This document shows positions 56,427 to 64,000 of a stretch of 64,000 nt of DNA, in pieces. Source of the stretch: Chelativorans sp. Marseille-P2723 (lineage in GTDB: Bacteria; Pseudomonadota; Alphaproteobacteria; Rhizobiales; Rhizobiaceae). Where the stretch lies: the NCBI RefSeq assembly GCF_902809845.1, contig NZ_CADDWI010000013.1, forward strand, positions 682,001-746,000, given 5' to 3'. The notes under the pieces were generated by a model. It saw only the letters and a program-made list of their open reading frames with translations. It was not told where the DNA came from and did no database searches. The position numbers and the translations under genes are program-made. Within the stretch, counting starts at the first letter, position 1. Every line of letters starts with the position of its first letter.

Positions 56427-57494
56427 ATGAGCGAATTCAAGCAACTGGTCTTTTCGGGCGTGCAGCCCACCGGCAATCTCCATCTCGGCAACTATCTGGG
56501 TGCCCTTCAGAAATTTGTCGCACTCCAGGATAGCCACGACTGCATATACTGCGTGGTGGACCTGCATTCCCTGACGGCGACGCTTGTGCATGACGACCTC
56601 AAGGAGCAGACGCGCTCGATTGCAGCGGCGTTTCTCGCCTGCGGTCTCGATCCGGAGAAAAACATTATTTTCAACCAGTCGCGTGTTCCGCAGCACGCCG
56701 AGCTTGCCTGGGTATTCAATTGCGTTGCCCGCATCGGCTGGATGAACCGGATGACGCAGTTCAAGGACAAGGCCGGCAAGGACCGCGAGAACGCGTCTTT
56801 GGGACTTTTAGCCTATCCGAGCCTGATGGCGGCCGACATTCTCGTCTACCGTGCGACCCATGTGCCGGTGGGTGATGATCAAAAGCAGCATCTGGAGCTG
56901 ACCCGTGACATTGCCCAGAAGTTCAACAATGACTTCTCTCACCGTATTGCCGAGCTCGGATACGGGGTGGAGATGCAGGTCGGCGAAGAGGCGGTAAACG
57001 GCTTTTTCCCCCTTACAGAACCGCTGATTGAAGGTTCGGCTACACGCGTGATGAGCCTTCGCGACGGCACCAAGAAAATGTCCAAGTCGGACCCGTCCGA
57101 CCTTTCTCGCATCAACCTGACCGACGATGCCGACACGATAGTCCGCAAGATCCGCAAGGCAAAGACGGATCCGGCACCGCTTCCGGGCGACATTGAAGGT
57201 TTTGTGGGGCGGCCGGAGGCGGATAACCTAGTTGGCATTTATGCCGCGCTTGCGGGCATCTCGCGGGAGAAGGTGATCGCGGAATTCGGTGGCAAGCAGT
57301 TCTCGGAATTCAAGCCGGCCCTTGCCGAACTCGCAGTGGAGACGCTGGCGCCCATCAATGCCGAGATGCGGCGTATTTCCGCCGATCTTGGCTATGTCGA
57401 CGGCGTCCTTCGGGAAGGCGGCGAGCGTGCTCGCCAGAGAGCCGAGGAGACCATGAAGAAGGTTTACGAGATCGTGGGACTCCTAGCGGACTGA
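56427..57494 (+). CDS. trpS: Tryptophanyl-tRNA synthetase
   Basis: A 355-residue class-I synthetase with the signature [13 protein letters not shown] (HIGH equivalent) and KKMSKSDPS (KMSKS). It charges tRNA-Trp. It begins the conserved rhizobial run trpS-usp-nifU. The more usual upstream gene murJ is replaced by the divergent fdsR. Confidence 0.96.
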   Translation: MSEFKQLVFSGVQPTGNLHLGNYLGALQKFVALQDSHDCIYCVVDLHSLTATLVHDDLKEQTRSIAAAFLACGLDPEKNIIFNQSRVPQHAELAWVFNCVARIGWMNRMTQFKDKAGKDRENASLGLLAYPSLMAADILVYRATHVPVGDDQKQHLELTRDIAQKFNNDFSHRIAELGYGVEMQVGEEAVNGFFPLTEPLIEGSATRVMSLRDGTKKMSKSDPSDLSRINLTDDADTIVRKIRKAKTDPAPLPGDIEGFVGRPEADNLVGIYAALAGISREKVIAEFGGKQFSEFKPALAELAVETLAPINAEMRRISADLGYVDGVLREGGERARQRAEETMKKVYEIVGLLAD

Positions 57495-57598
57495 TAGCAG
57501 GAGGATATGTCAAGCTCTCCGGTTGCGCTTGCCGTCGGCCTCGGCTGGTGGCAGAGTGCGCCACTGCGGCTGTCCTCGTTCTGGAAGAAGGGACATGT

Positions 57599-58090
57599 AT
57601 GGTTTCCAAACGTCTCAGCCGGCAAGCCGGTCACAAGCGCAAGTTCCTTGCCATCGTTGATGGCACGCCGGAATGCGACCGCGCGGTCGCTTACGCGGCC
57701 CGACGGGCCCATGCGACGAACGGCTCCCTGGTGCTTCTCTTCGTGATCGAGCCCGGCGATTTCCAGCACTGGCTCGGCGTCGAGCAGATCATGCGCGAGG
57801 AGGCAATGGACAATGCCCAGAAGGCGCTTAACGATCAAGCCGTCAGGATACGCGAGACCATTGGCATCGAGCCGGAACTCGTGGTGCGTGAGGGAAAGAC
57901 GGTGGAGGAGATCCATCAGCTGATCGAGGAAGATCAGGATATCGCAATACTGGTTCTGGGAGCGAGCAACGCCAAGGAAGGGCCGGGACCTCTGGTCACC
58001 GCGATCGCGGGGAAGGGCGCGGCGTTTCCCATTCCCGTTACGGTCGTGCCGCACAATCTTACGGATGAGGAGCTTGAAAGCCTGGCATAG
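57599..58090 (+). CDS. Universal stress protein family
   Basis: A 163-residue UspA-fold protein. RKFLAIVDGTPECDRAVAYAARRA at the start (in parts) and VLGASNAKEGPGPLVTAI near the end match the family, but the typical G-x2-G-x9-G-S/T ATP motif is only partly conserved. Function likely in stress tolerance. The ATG at 57599 has a GAAGAAGGGA site upstream. Confidence 0.85.
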   Translation: MVSKRLSRQAGHKRKFLAIVDGTPECDRAVAYAARRAHATNGSLVLLFVIEPGDFQHWLGVEQIMREEAMDNAQKALNDQAVRIRETIGIEPELVVREGKTVEEIHQLIEEDQDIAILVLGASNAKEGPGPLVTAIAGKGAAFPIPVTVVPHNLTDEELESLA

Positions 58091-58146
58091 CGGGGCCAGC
58101 CCTCCTATATGCGTTGACGCTTGATCAACGGCGGGCTTCCGCCTAT

Positions 58147-58163
58147 CTTAGAATTATTCCAAA
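58147..58163 (+). promoter_or_regulatory. Candidate Irr box (iron control element)
   Basis: CTTAGAA, three bases, TTCCAAA: one mismatch per half from the rhizobial ICE consensus TTTAGAA-N3-TTCTAAA bound by the heme-responsive iron regulator Irr. It is 24 bp upstream of the nifU-like ATG, where binding would block transcription or translation start. Confidence 0.6.
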
Positions 58164-58186
58164 TTCGGCACCCACGGAGTTCTGCG

Positions 58187-58753
58187 ATGTTCATCCAGAC
58201 AGAAGCAACCCCAAATCCCGCAACGCTCAAGTTCTTGCCGGGCCGGGTGGTGCTTGAACAGGGCACGGCCGATTTTCGCGACTACGAGACTGCACAAGCG
58301 GCTTCACCGCTGGCTGCACGCCTTTTCGAGGTGCCGGGCGTAACCGGGGTGTTTTTCGGCTTCGACTTCATCACCGTGACCAAGGAAGACGCTGAATGGC
58401 AGCATCTGAAGCCCGCCATTCTGGGGACGATCATGGAGCACTTCATGTCGGGGCAGCCCGTGATGGCCTCCAACGAGTCCCGGCACGAAGCGGATCACGA
58501 CGAGTTTTACAGCGAGGAAGATGAGGAGATAGTCGCCACGATCAAGGAGCTGCTGGAAACGCGGGTCCGCCCAGCGGTGGCGCAGGATGGCGGCGACATC
58601 ACCTTCCGCGGCTACGAAAAGGGAACGGTGTTCCTACACATGAAGGGCGCTTGCGCGGGATGCCCATCATCGACCGCGACGCTCAAGCATGGCATCCAGA
58701 ACCTGCTTCACCATTTCGTGCCCGAAGTCGAGCACGTTGAGCAAATAATCTGA
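58187..58753 (+). CDS. Nfu/NifU-type iron-sulfur scaffold protein
   Basis: A 188-residue protein. An Nfu N-terminal domain (MFIQTEATPNPATLKFLPG) precedes a NifU C-terminal domain with the cluster-binding CxxC in KGACAGCPSS. It delivers 4Fe-4S clusters to target enzymes. The ATG at 58187 is fixed by the family N-terminus. An Irr-type box directly upstream indicates control by iron or heme. Rhizobial homologues have been named fssA. Confidence 0.93.
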   Translation: MFIQTEATPNPATLKFLPGRVVLEQGTADFRDYETAQAASPLAARLFEVPGVTGVFFGFDFITVTKEDAEWQHLKPAILGTIMEHFMSGQPVMASNESRHEADHDEFYSEEDEEIVATIKELLETRVRPAVAQDGGDITFRGYEKGTVFLHMKGACAGCPSSTATLKHGIQNLLHHFVPEVEHVEQII

Positions 58754-58770
58754 GGGCCCGCTAGCGTTAT

Positions 58771-58816
58771 TTTCTTTGCCGGCAAGTAGAAGGTTTCTTT
58801 GTCGGCAAATAGAAGG
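58771..58816. repeat. Two-copy 23-bp tandem repeat
   Basis: Two adjacent 23-bp units (58771-58793 and 58794-58816) differing at two positions, each containing TTTCTTTG and CGGCAA. They lie just upstream of a bidirectional terminator. No function is apparent. Confidence 0.7.
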
Positions 58817-58824
58817 GGCGGAGG

Positions 58825-58860
58825 AAAAAAGAAACCGGGCCCCAAGGCCCGGCTTTTTTA
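58825..58860. terminator. Bidirectional terminator between nifU and the L,D-transpeptidase gene
   Basis: A 7-bp perfect stem CCGGGCC / GGCCCGG with a CCAA loop, preceded by an A-run and followed by a T-run. It can end transcription from both convergent genes. Confidence 0.88.
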
Positions 58861-58897
58861 TGGCGGGCGACCACCCGCACTGTTCCCGAGACGGTTC

Positions 58898-59527
58898 TTA
58901 CCGCTTCACTATTACTTTTGCACCAATCCTGGTGCGCTTGTAAAGATCGATAATATCCTGGTTCATGAGGCGTATGCACCCGGAAGAGGTGGCTTGCCCG
59001 ATCGAATACCATTCGGGTGTGCCGTGCAGGCGATAAAGGGTGTCGCGTCCGTCCTGAAAAAGGTAAAGTGCACGCGGCCCAAGGGGGTTGGCGAGGCCCG
59101 GAGGCATTCCCTTCGCCCATCGGGCAAGTTCCGGCTGACGGCGGATCATGGTTGCCGGGGGCGTCCATGTCGGCCATTCCCGCTTCATGGCGACATGCGC
59201 AACGCCCGACCACTGAAATCCTTCGCGGCCGACGCCGATGCCGTAGCGCAGGGCCTTGCCTCCATCCAGTATCAGATAGAGAAACTTTTCCCGCGTATCG
59301 ACGATGATGGTGCCGGGCTTCTCCTTTGTCTCGAAGGTGACGACCTGCCGGTGATACTTCTTCGGCACTTTCGATATGGGAACCCGGGGAAGGTGATAGC
59401 CGGCATCCGAGACGGCACGATAATCGGAGGAGAAGACGTTGCGGCCCTCCATTGCCGTGGGCGTGCAACCGGCCAACGCTGTTACGAATGCCATGATGAC
59501 CGGCAGAAATAAGACTTTTGATCTCAT
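58898..59527 (-). CDS. L,D-transpeptidase lipoprotein
   Basis: A 209-residue lipoprotein: a signal peptide with lipobox ALAGC, then a YkuD domain with the catalytic cysteine motif HGTPEW...SSGCIRL. It makes 3-3 cross-links or attaches proteins to peptidoglycan; polar-growing rhizobia encode many. The ATG at 59527 gives the signal peptide directly. It converges on nifU at a shared terminator. Confidence 0.93.
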   Translation of the reverse strand: MRSKVLFLPVIMAFVTALAGCTPTAMEGRNVFSSDYRAVSDAGYHLPRVPISKVPKKYHRQVVTFETKEKPGTIIVDTREKFLYLILDGGKALRYGIGVGREGFQWSGVAHVAMKREWPTWTPPATMIRRQPELARWAKGMPPGLANPLGPRALYLFQDGRDTLYRLHGTPEWYSIGQATSSGCIRLMNQDIIDLYKRTRIGAKVIVKR

Positions 59528-59719
59528 GAAGAAATTTGTCCTGTGCCAATCCTGCAAATGCCCCACTCTCAAGCATCTGCGCCGCCACCCATGAAATGCG
59601 GATGAACTCTTTGACACGCTTTTTAACGTTGGACTGACTCCGTGATGACCTTTCGCTTGCGTTTCGTCATCTCATGGAATCATCCTGCTCCAGATAGCAG
59701 CGCACATGGTTAAAATCGC

Positions 59720-60121
59720 ATGAACGTTGGAGAGGCAGCCCGGCGCTCCGGTCTTCCGGCAAAGACGATCCGATACTACGAGGACATCGGGCTTGTCATG
59801 CCCGCCCGCTTAGGGAACGGCTATCGGTCCTACGCGGAAGACGACATCCACCGGCTGACTTTTCTGAAAAGGGCGCGTGGGCTGGGCTTTTCGATAATGG
59901 AATGCCGCCACCTTCTCGCACTCTACGATGATAAGGGACGCGCGAGCCAGGATGTCTTGCGCATCGCCACCGCTCATGTGGCAGCGATTGAGGCAAAAAT
60001 TTGCGAACTTGAAGGGATGCGTGCGACGCTGCAAAAGCTGATCGCCTCCTGCCATGGCGACCAGCGGCCGGACTGCCCGATCCTGGAAGATATTGCCGGC
60101 GAAGGCGCTCACAATGGCTAG
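59720..60121 (+). CDS. MerR-family copper-responsive regulator (CueR/HmrR type)
   Basis: A 133-residue protein with an N-terminal MerR helix-turn-helix (MNVGEAARRSGLPAKTIRYYE) in parts, a dimerisation helix and the CueR metal loop with two cysteines spaced as in copper sensors (SCHGDQRPDCPIL). It would activate copper-export genes when Cu(I) rises. No copper ATPase lies beside it, but a cupredoxin gene is 1.5 kb downstream. Confidence 0.88.
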   Translation: MNVGEAARRSGLPAKTIRYYEDIGLVMPARLGNGYRSYAEDDIHRLTFLKRARGLGFSIMECRHLLALYDDKGRASQDVLRIATAHVAAIEAKICELEGMRATLQKLIASCHGDQRPDCPILEDIAGEGAHNG

Positions 60122-60344
60122 AGGCGTCCGGACAGCCAATCGTCCGTGTAACAGGGTTGATGTGCCGGGCATACCTGACAGCGTGGAAGTGCCGCCAGAA
60201 GCGAGTGCGGTTCATCTGATCCGCGGAACTCTGTGTGATAAGTAGCCGCTTTTCCCAATCCGAAGGTGGCAGTAGTGGAAACTTCTATTCATCAGGGAAC
60301 CTTTCGCAGCCTGCGGCATCGGATAGCGATGATGGGAGGAAGGC

Positions 60345-61034
60345 ATGGCTGCAATAATCGAGCGTGTTCGAGATCAACAGCCGGACGACGAGCTGGTACT
60401 TCGAGCACAGGCGAAACATCCAGACGCGATCAGGACTATCATCCGGCGTTACAACCAGCGCCTCTATCGGCTGGCGCGCGCCATCGTGCGCAATGACGAA
60501 GTGGCCGAGGAAGTGTTGCAGGAAGCTTACCTGAAGGCGTTTGCCGCGCTGGATTGTTTCCGCGGTGATGCTTCGCTTGCCACCTGGCTTTCCCGCATCA
60601 CCATCAATGAGGCTCTTGGGCGGCTGCGCCGTCAACGCAGGTTCATGAAACTGCACGCTGAACTTGCCGGGACACACCAAGCAGCCATTATCCCTTTTCC
60701 TGGAGCACTTTCCACGGACGACCCGGAGCGCACCATGGCTCAAAGACAGCTCCTTCAGTTGGTCGAGCGGGCATGCGACGATCTGCCAGAAGTTTATCGT
60801 CTTGTCTTCGTTGCCCGCGTCATTGAAGGCTTGAGCGTTGCTGAAACGGCTGCTGCGCTAAACCTGCAAGCAGGTACGGTCAAGACACGCCTCCATCGCG
60901 CCCGAACATTGCTTAGGCGCGGGCTGGAGGCGCAGATTGGCCCACTTCTCCTCGATGCATTTCCGTTTGCGGGTAAGCGTTGCGAAAGGCTGACGGCAAT
61001 TGTGATGAAAAAGATCGCTTCGCGGGGACCTTGA
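60345..61034 (+). CDS. ECF-type RNA polymerase sigma factor
   Basis: A 229-residue sigma factor. Region 2 has DAIRTIIRRYNQRLYRLARAI and region 4 has LPEVYRLVFVARVIEGLSVAETA with VKTRLHRARTLL. The C-terminal tail (FPFAGKRCERL with one cysteine) follows region 4. No anti-sigma factor gene is adjacent. A GGAAC element lies upstream (60225-60229), hinting at stress or self control. The following genes encode DUF4142 and cupredoxin proteins. Confidence 0.93.
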   Translation: MAAIIERVRDQQPDDELVLRAQAKHPDAIRTIIRRYNQRLYRLARAIVRNDEVAEEVLQEAYLKAFAALDCFRGDASLATWLSRITINEALGRLRRQRRFMKLHAELAGTHQAAIIPFPGALSTDDPERTMAQRQLLQLVERACDDLPEVYRLVFVARVIEGLSVAETAAALNLQAGTVKTRLHRARTLLRRGLEAQIGPLLLDAFPFAGKRCERLTAIVMKKIASRGP

Positions 61035-61104
61035 TGCCTTTGCGGCATCCAATCCGACGTCAACTCTAGCAGATCTCGGCTAATGGCCGGGACAGGAGGC
61101 TTCG

Positions 61105-61632
61105 ATGAGGTCCTATCTCGTAATTATCGGTGCGAGCGCCGCGTTGCTTTTCGGCGGTGCTGTCGGGGCTCATGCCCAGGACGCGCCCAGTGATCCGCAG
61201 ATAGCGCACATAGCTTATACTGCTGGCGCCATCGACATTGAGGCTGCCAAGCTGGCGCTCTCCAAATCGGAGACCCAGGCTGTGCTGGATTTTGCGCAGA
61301 GCATGGTCAACGATCATGAGGCGGTGAACGCGCAGGCGCTTGCTCTCGTTGAGAAGCTGGGCGTCACTCCCGAGGACAATCCGACAAGCCAATCTTTGAT
61401 GAGCGCGGCCGAGACAAAGCGTGCGGAACTGGCTGAACTTGAAGGAGCGGATTTTGACCAGGCCTATATCGAGAACGAGGTGGCGTTCCATGCGCAGGTC
61501 AATGACGCACTTGAAACCGTGCTGATTCCATCCGCGGAGAACGAGGAGCTGAAGAGTTTCCTGGAAACGGGGTTGAAGCTGTTTCAAGGCCACCAGCAGC
61601 ACGCTGAACAGATTGCGGGTGAACTGAAATGA
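61105..61632 (+). CDS. Exported DUF4142 protein
   Basis: A 175-residue secreted protein. A signal peptide (1-24, ending AHAQD) is followed by a helical DUF4142 domain with ALSKSETQAVLDFAQSMVNDHEAVN and a final HQQHAEQIAGEL. DUF4142 is a ferritin-like helical bundle, predicted periplasmic, of unknown function. The stop overlaps the cupredoxin start by 4 bases, so the pair is co-translated. Confidence 0.88.
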   Translation: MRSYLVIIGASAALLFGGAVGAHAQDAPSDPQIAHIAYTAGAIDIEAAKLALSKSETQAVLDFAQSMVNDHEAVNAQALALVEKLGVTPEDNPTSQSLMSAAETKRAELAELEGADFDQAYIENEVAFHAQVNDALETVLIPSAENEELKSFLETGLKLFQGHQQHAEQIAGELK

Positions 61633-61961
61633 AGGCGATTCTTCATCGGCGGCAACTGCTGTTTGCTGGCGGGGCCGCAGTTCTGGCCGGGGGCATACCG
61701 GCTCGTGCGCATAATGGCACGGTCCACGTCACGATCGAGAATCTGACATTCCAGCCTGCCCAAATCGAAGTCCGGGCCGGGGAGACGATCGAGTGGATCA
61801 ACAAGGACCGTATGCCTCACACTGCCACTGTGAGGGACAAATGGGAGGTGATGATACCACCAGGCCAAACCGCAACCAGGCAAGCGGAGGTGGGAGACAC
61901 GGTGGACTATTACTGCCGCTTTCACCCCAACATGACCGGCAGAATCACTATTGTCGGTTAG
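61629..61961 (+). CDS. Periplasmic cupredoxin (amicyanin-like)
   Basis: A 110-residue type-I copper protein. A twin-arginine-like signal (RRQLLFAGG) is followed by a plastocyanin fold with the copper ligands His in MPHTATV, and Cys, His and Met in YYCRFHPNMTG. It probably shuttles electrons or buffers copper in the periplasm. It overlaps the DUF4142 gene. Confidence 0.9.
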   Translation: MKAILHRRQLLFAGGAAVLAGGIPARAHNGTVHVTIENLTFQPAQIEVRAGETIEWINKDRMPHTATVRDKWEVMIPPGQTATRQAEVGDTVDYYCRFHPNMTGRITIVG

Positions 61962-62144
61962 CATACAGTTCCAGGAGAAGATACACAGCTTTCCGTCTGG
62001 AAGTGCGACAAAGCAAAGACTTGGATCATTCAAGGCTCCAGGAAATTGGAATGATCAGAAAACGGCCAACTCCCCTGGAGGCGGCCCAAGCGCCAAGGCG
62101 ACAAGGCAAGAGGCGGCCGCTGAATCTGGCCGCCTCTTCTCACT

Positions 62145-62777
62145 TCACACTGCCGCAATCACGGCCGAATAGTGGATGATTGCCCCTTTAAGCACAAATG
62201 CGTGCCAGATCGCATTTTGGAATCTCAGGCTCCGCCAAAGGTGAAAGACGACGCCGACCGAATAGGCGGCGCCACCTAGAATTAGAAGCCATACGACGGT
62301 TGGCGAAAGACTCGCCAGCATCGTCTTGACCAGTGCTATCCCGCTCCATCCCAAACCTAGATACAAGGGTATCGCGAGCCTCGCGAAGCGTTTCGGAAAC
62401 GCGATCTTCAGGACCATGCCGAATGCAGCGACCGTCCACACCCATGCCAGAAGCCACGCCCCGGTTGCGTCCATCCGGAGGGCAAAGGGCGTGTAGGTGC
62501 CGGCAATGAGAAGATATATTGCCGCATGGTCATATTTGCGCAGCCGCCACTTCAGGGGGCTTACCGGCCACATGTTGTAGAGCGCGGATATCGACAGGGT
62601 GGTAACCAGGGTTAAGGCGTAGATGGAAGTGGCGATGGCGATATCCGTCTCGGCGCCCCAGGCCATGACGATGAGCAGGGCGGCGGCGCCCGTGACGGCG
62701 AGAAGCACGCCAATCACGTGAATAACGCCATCGGCAAAAGACTCCGCGCGATCATAATGCCAGGGAATCTCGTCCAT
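62145..62777 (-). CDS. Hemolysin III / PAQR-family membrane protein
   Basis: A 210-residue seven-helix protein. Signature residues of the hemolysin III family are present: E and H in DGVIHVIGVLLAV, SALYNMWP, and the KYDHAAIYLLIAGTYTPF motif with the terminal H-x3-H region (WHAFVLKGAIIHYSAVI). Relatives may be zinc-dependent ceramidase-like hydrolases; the bacterial role is unclear. The ATG at 62777 follows a GGGAGGGAAG site. Confidence 0.9.
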   Translation of the reverse strand: MDEIPWHYDRAESFADGVIHVIGVLLAVTGAAALLIVMAWGAETDIAIATSIYALTLVTTLSISALYNMWPVSPLKWRLRKYDHAAIYLLIAGTYTPFALRMDATGAWLLAWVWTVAAFGMVLKIAFPKRFARLAIPLYLGLGWSGIALVKTMLASLSPTVVWLLILGGAAYSVGVVFHLWRSLRFQNAIWHAFVLKGAIIHYSAVIAAV

Positions 62778-62802
62778 GCGTTCTTCCCTCCCGTATTTTG
62801 AC

Positions 62803-62830
62803 GCACGCCGGCGTGCGGCCGCCGGCGTGC
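62803..62830. repeat. Palindrome and half-site repeat upstream of the hemolysin III gene
   Basis: A perfect 14-bp palindrome (GCACGCCGGCGTGC, 62803-62816) followed by a repeated half (GCCGGCGTGC, 62821-62830). It is 26 bp upstream of the start codon, a likely operator. The regulator is unknown. Confidence 0.5.
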
Positions 62831-63222
62831 ACCTGCTGGAAAGTACATAGAACGCAAGCCAGCTCGGTTTGATCCTTAGCGACACCAACATGGGGAAAGT
62901 CCGGCTGAAGAGTGCTCCTGGCAGAGGGCGCTGGCGCTCGAATCTATCCGACACGCATGAGCATCAGTTCGGTAAAAGCCGGGTCCAAGGTGCGGCGAGA
63001 CAACTGCGATTATTCTGGCGGTCCCGAACGTGCGCGGTCCGGTCATTGCTTCGCAGGGGCCAATGGAGGCCCATTCCGAGCGCGCCGATTGGCTGAGTTC
63101 GCTGCTGCGGCGCGGTGAGGAATCCGGGTTCTTGAGCTCCGCCTTTAATCGAAATCGCACTTTCCGCATTGAAGCGGGTGGCGCCTTCAGTTATGAAGGC
63201 CCGCACGGCCCTCAAGGCCCAT
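62831..63222. other. Gene-poor region between the hemolysin III gene and tRNA-Arg
   Basis: About 390 bp with only short, unsupported frames. It holds the likely promoters of both neighbours. Nothing else is recognised. Confidence 0.4.
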
Positions 63223-63299
63223 GCACCCGTAGCTCAGCTGGATAGAGTGCTGCCCTCCGAAGGCAGAGGTCACAGGTTCGAATCCTGTCGGGTGCGCCA
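63223..63299 (+). tRNA. tRNA-Arg (CCG anticodon)
   Basis: A 77-nt cloverleaf: acceptor GCACCCG/CGGGTGC, D arm with AGCTCAGCTGGATAGAG (conserved), anticodon stem CTGCC/GGCAG around the loop CTCCGAA (anticodon CCG), T arm with GGTTCGAATCC, and an encoded CCA end. It reads CGG arginine codons. Confidence 0.97.
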
Positions 63300-63317
63300 T
63301 TTCGGTACTGTCGGCCC

Positions 63318-64000
63318 TGAGACATAGGTAACAGGCTTTACCTAAGACATGGGTGACAACCTCGTGCCGAACGGGTTGTCGATTGTCTGTAAGGTCCTCT
63401 GTTCCAGGCCGATCTATCCCAGATCGTAGTCCATGAAGCTGACGAGCCATATGCCGTCGTCGACCTCCTTGATTCCGAGTCTGGCCCGCCAGCACGTTCG
63501 AGACGTTGATCTTCTTTCTTGCCATGCAGATGCGGCCGCATGCGGTGACGAGAATGTCCCTGTCATGGAAGGGATAGTCGAGCTCCGGTAATCCGCGATA
63601 GGGTCGCGGCGATGGGTTGTAGCGCTCGGCAGGGCAAGCCATATTGAGCGCCTGGTGCGGCCGTTCCTCGTTGAACTCGCTGACGAATCTTTCGAAGCGG
63701 TCCTGCTGCTGAAGAATGTTCATGCCGAGCAGTCTCCTGCTTCAGGGTCCGGTGCATGCGTTCATGGCGGCCGTTCTGCTGCGGGTTGCCCGGCTTGATC
63801 CGTTCGATCTCGATGCCGAGCCTGAGCCACCACACCGACAGCTTGGACAGGTTGTAAAGCCCGTTGGGGGAGGCAAACGGCAGTCCGTTGTCGCTTTTGA
63901 TGGCGTCGGGCAGGCCACGCTCCTTTGGCGAACGAAGGCTTCGATGACCGGCGTCTCCTTGGTCGATTCAAGAGCTTAGCAGGCAAGCAGATAGCGCGAG
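63318..64000 (-). mobile_element. Decayed IS481-family element (runs off the window)
   Basis: The element starts 18 bp after the tRNA-Arg CCA. A subterminal repeat pair (AGACATAGGTAACA at 63320-63333 and AGACATGGGTGACA at 63345-63358) marks its end. The transposase remnant, on the minus strand, is of the IS481 group. The other end lies beyond the window. Confidence 0.8.
63342..64000 (-). pseudogene. IS481-family transposase remnant
   Basis: Translating across frames gives the integrase core: [16 protein letters not shown] (second Asp), [20 protein letters not shown] (Glu), [10 protein letters not shown], and the tail segment [12 protein letters not shown]. These lie in different frames, with at least three frameshifts and two in-frame stops (one after RYLLAC, one in DLG before IGLEQ). 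The gene is inactive. Its 5' part is outside the window. Confidence 0.85.

Noticed and set aside
1-64000. CRISPR array or prophage.
   Set aside because: No regularly spaced repeats, cas genes, capsid, terminase or integrase genes were seen; the only mobile sequence is the IS481 remnant at the right end.

Overview
The window is high-GC, densely coded alphaproteobacterial chromosome, most likely from the order Hyphomicrobiales (Rhizobiales) and near the Phyllobacteriaceae (Mesorhizobium, Chelativorans or Nitratireductor type). The clues are the miaB-phoH-ybeY-corC order, the mutM-enoyl-CoA hydratase-rpsT-dnaA order, a six-gene Pha/Mrp antiporter with fused A and B subunits, a PodJ-type polarity protein, GANTC sites upstream of dnaA, and an Irr-type iron box upstream of a NifU-like gene. 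This placement is inferred from gene order and protein character; no database was searched.

Layout. 1-2.8 kb: end of miaB, then phoH, ybeY and corC (tRNA/rRNA maturation and envelope), followed by an AcuI-type reductase. 3.9-10 kb: a hybrid histidine kinase and podJ. 10.2-11.9 kb: a TauE/SafE permease and its TIGR02186 partner. 11.9-15.2 kb (minus) and 23.6-26.3 kb (plus): the four-gene ligase-associated DNA repair set (PdeM nuclease, Lhr-type helicase, beta-CASP exonuclease, ATP-dependent ligase), split into two pairs. Between the pairs lie the Mrp antiporter operon mnhA(B)CDEFG, ending in a PTS EIIA-like gene, and a DUF502 membrane protein. 27.8-32.8 kb (minus): rpsT, dnaA, dnaN and recF. 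33-36 kb: enoyl-CoA hydratase, mutM, deoB. 36-39.1 kb: a partial Tad/Flp pilus island (two TadE-like proteins, a free-standing CpaC N-domain protein, Flp pilin, CpaA peptidase). 39.1-44.3 kb: a triple Kazal lipoprotein, a lytic transglycosylase, recR, the YbaB gene, dnaX and the SRP RNA. 44.4-49.1 kb: HIT protein, prfC, dut, an isocitrate-lyase-family enzyme and a YciF-like ferritin-fold protein.

49.1-56.2 kb (minus) is a complete NAD-dependent molybdenum formate dehydrogenase locus, fdsR-G-B-A-C(fdhD)-D. In the sequence as given, fdsB is broken by a 49-bp tandem duplication. 56.4-58.8 kb holds trpS, a universal stress protein gene and an nfu/nifU gene with an iron box. 58.9-62.8 kb carries envelope and copper/stress genes: an L,D-transpeptidase, a CueR-type regulator, an ECF sigma factor, a DUF4142 protein, a cupredoxin and a hemolysin III-type membrane protein. 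The window ends with tRNA-Arg(CCG) and a decayed IS481-family element running off the right edge.

The main candidates for new biology are the EIIA gene translationally coupled to the Mrp antiporter, the three-domain Kazal inhibitor lipoprotein with canonical reactive-site loops, the ECF-DUF4142-cupredoxin cassette beside a copper regulator, and the duplicated segment in fdsB. I found no CRISPR array, prophage or restriction system.
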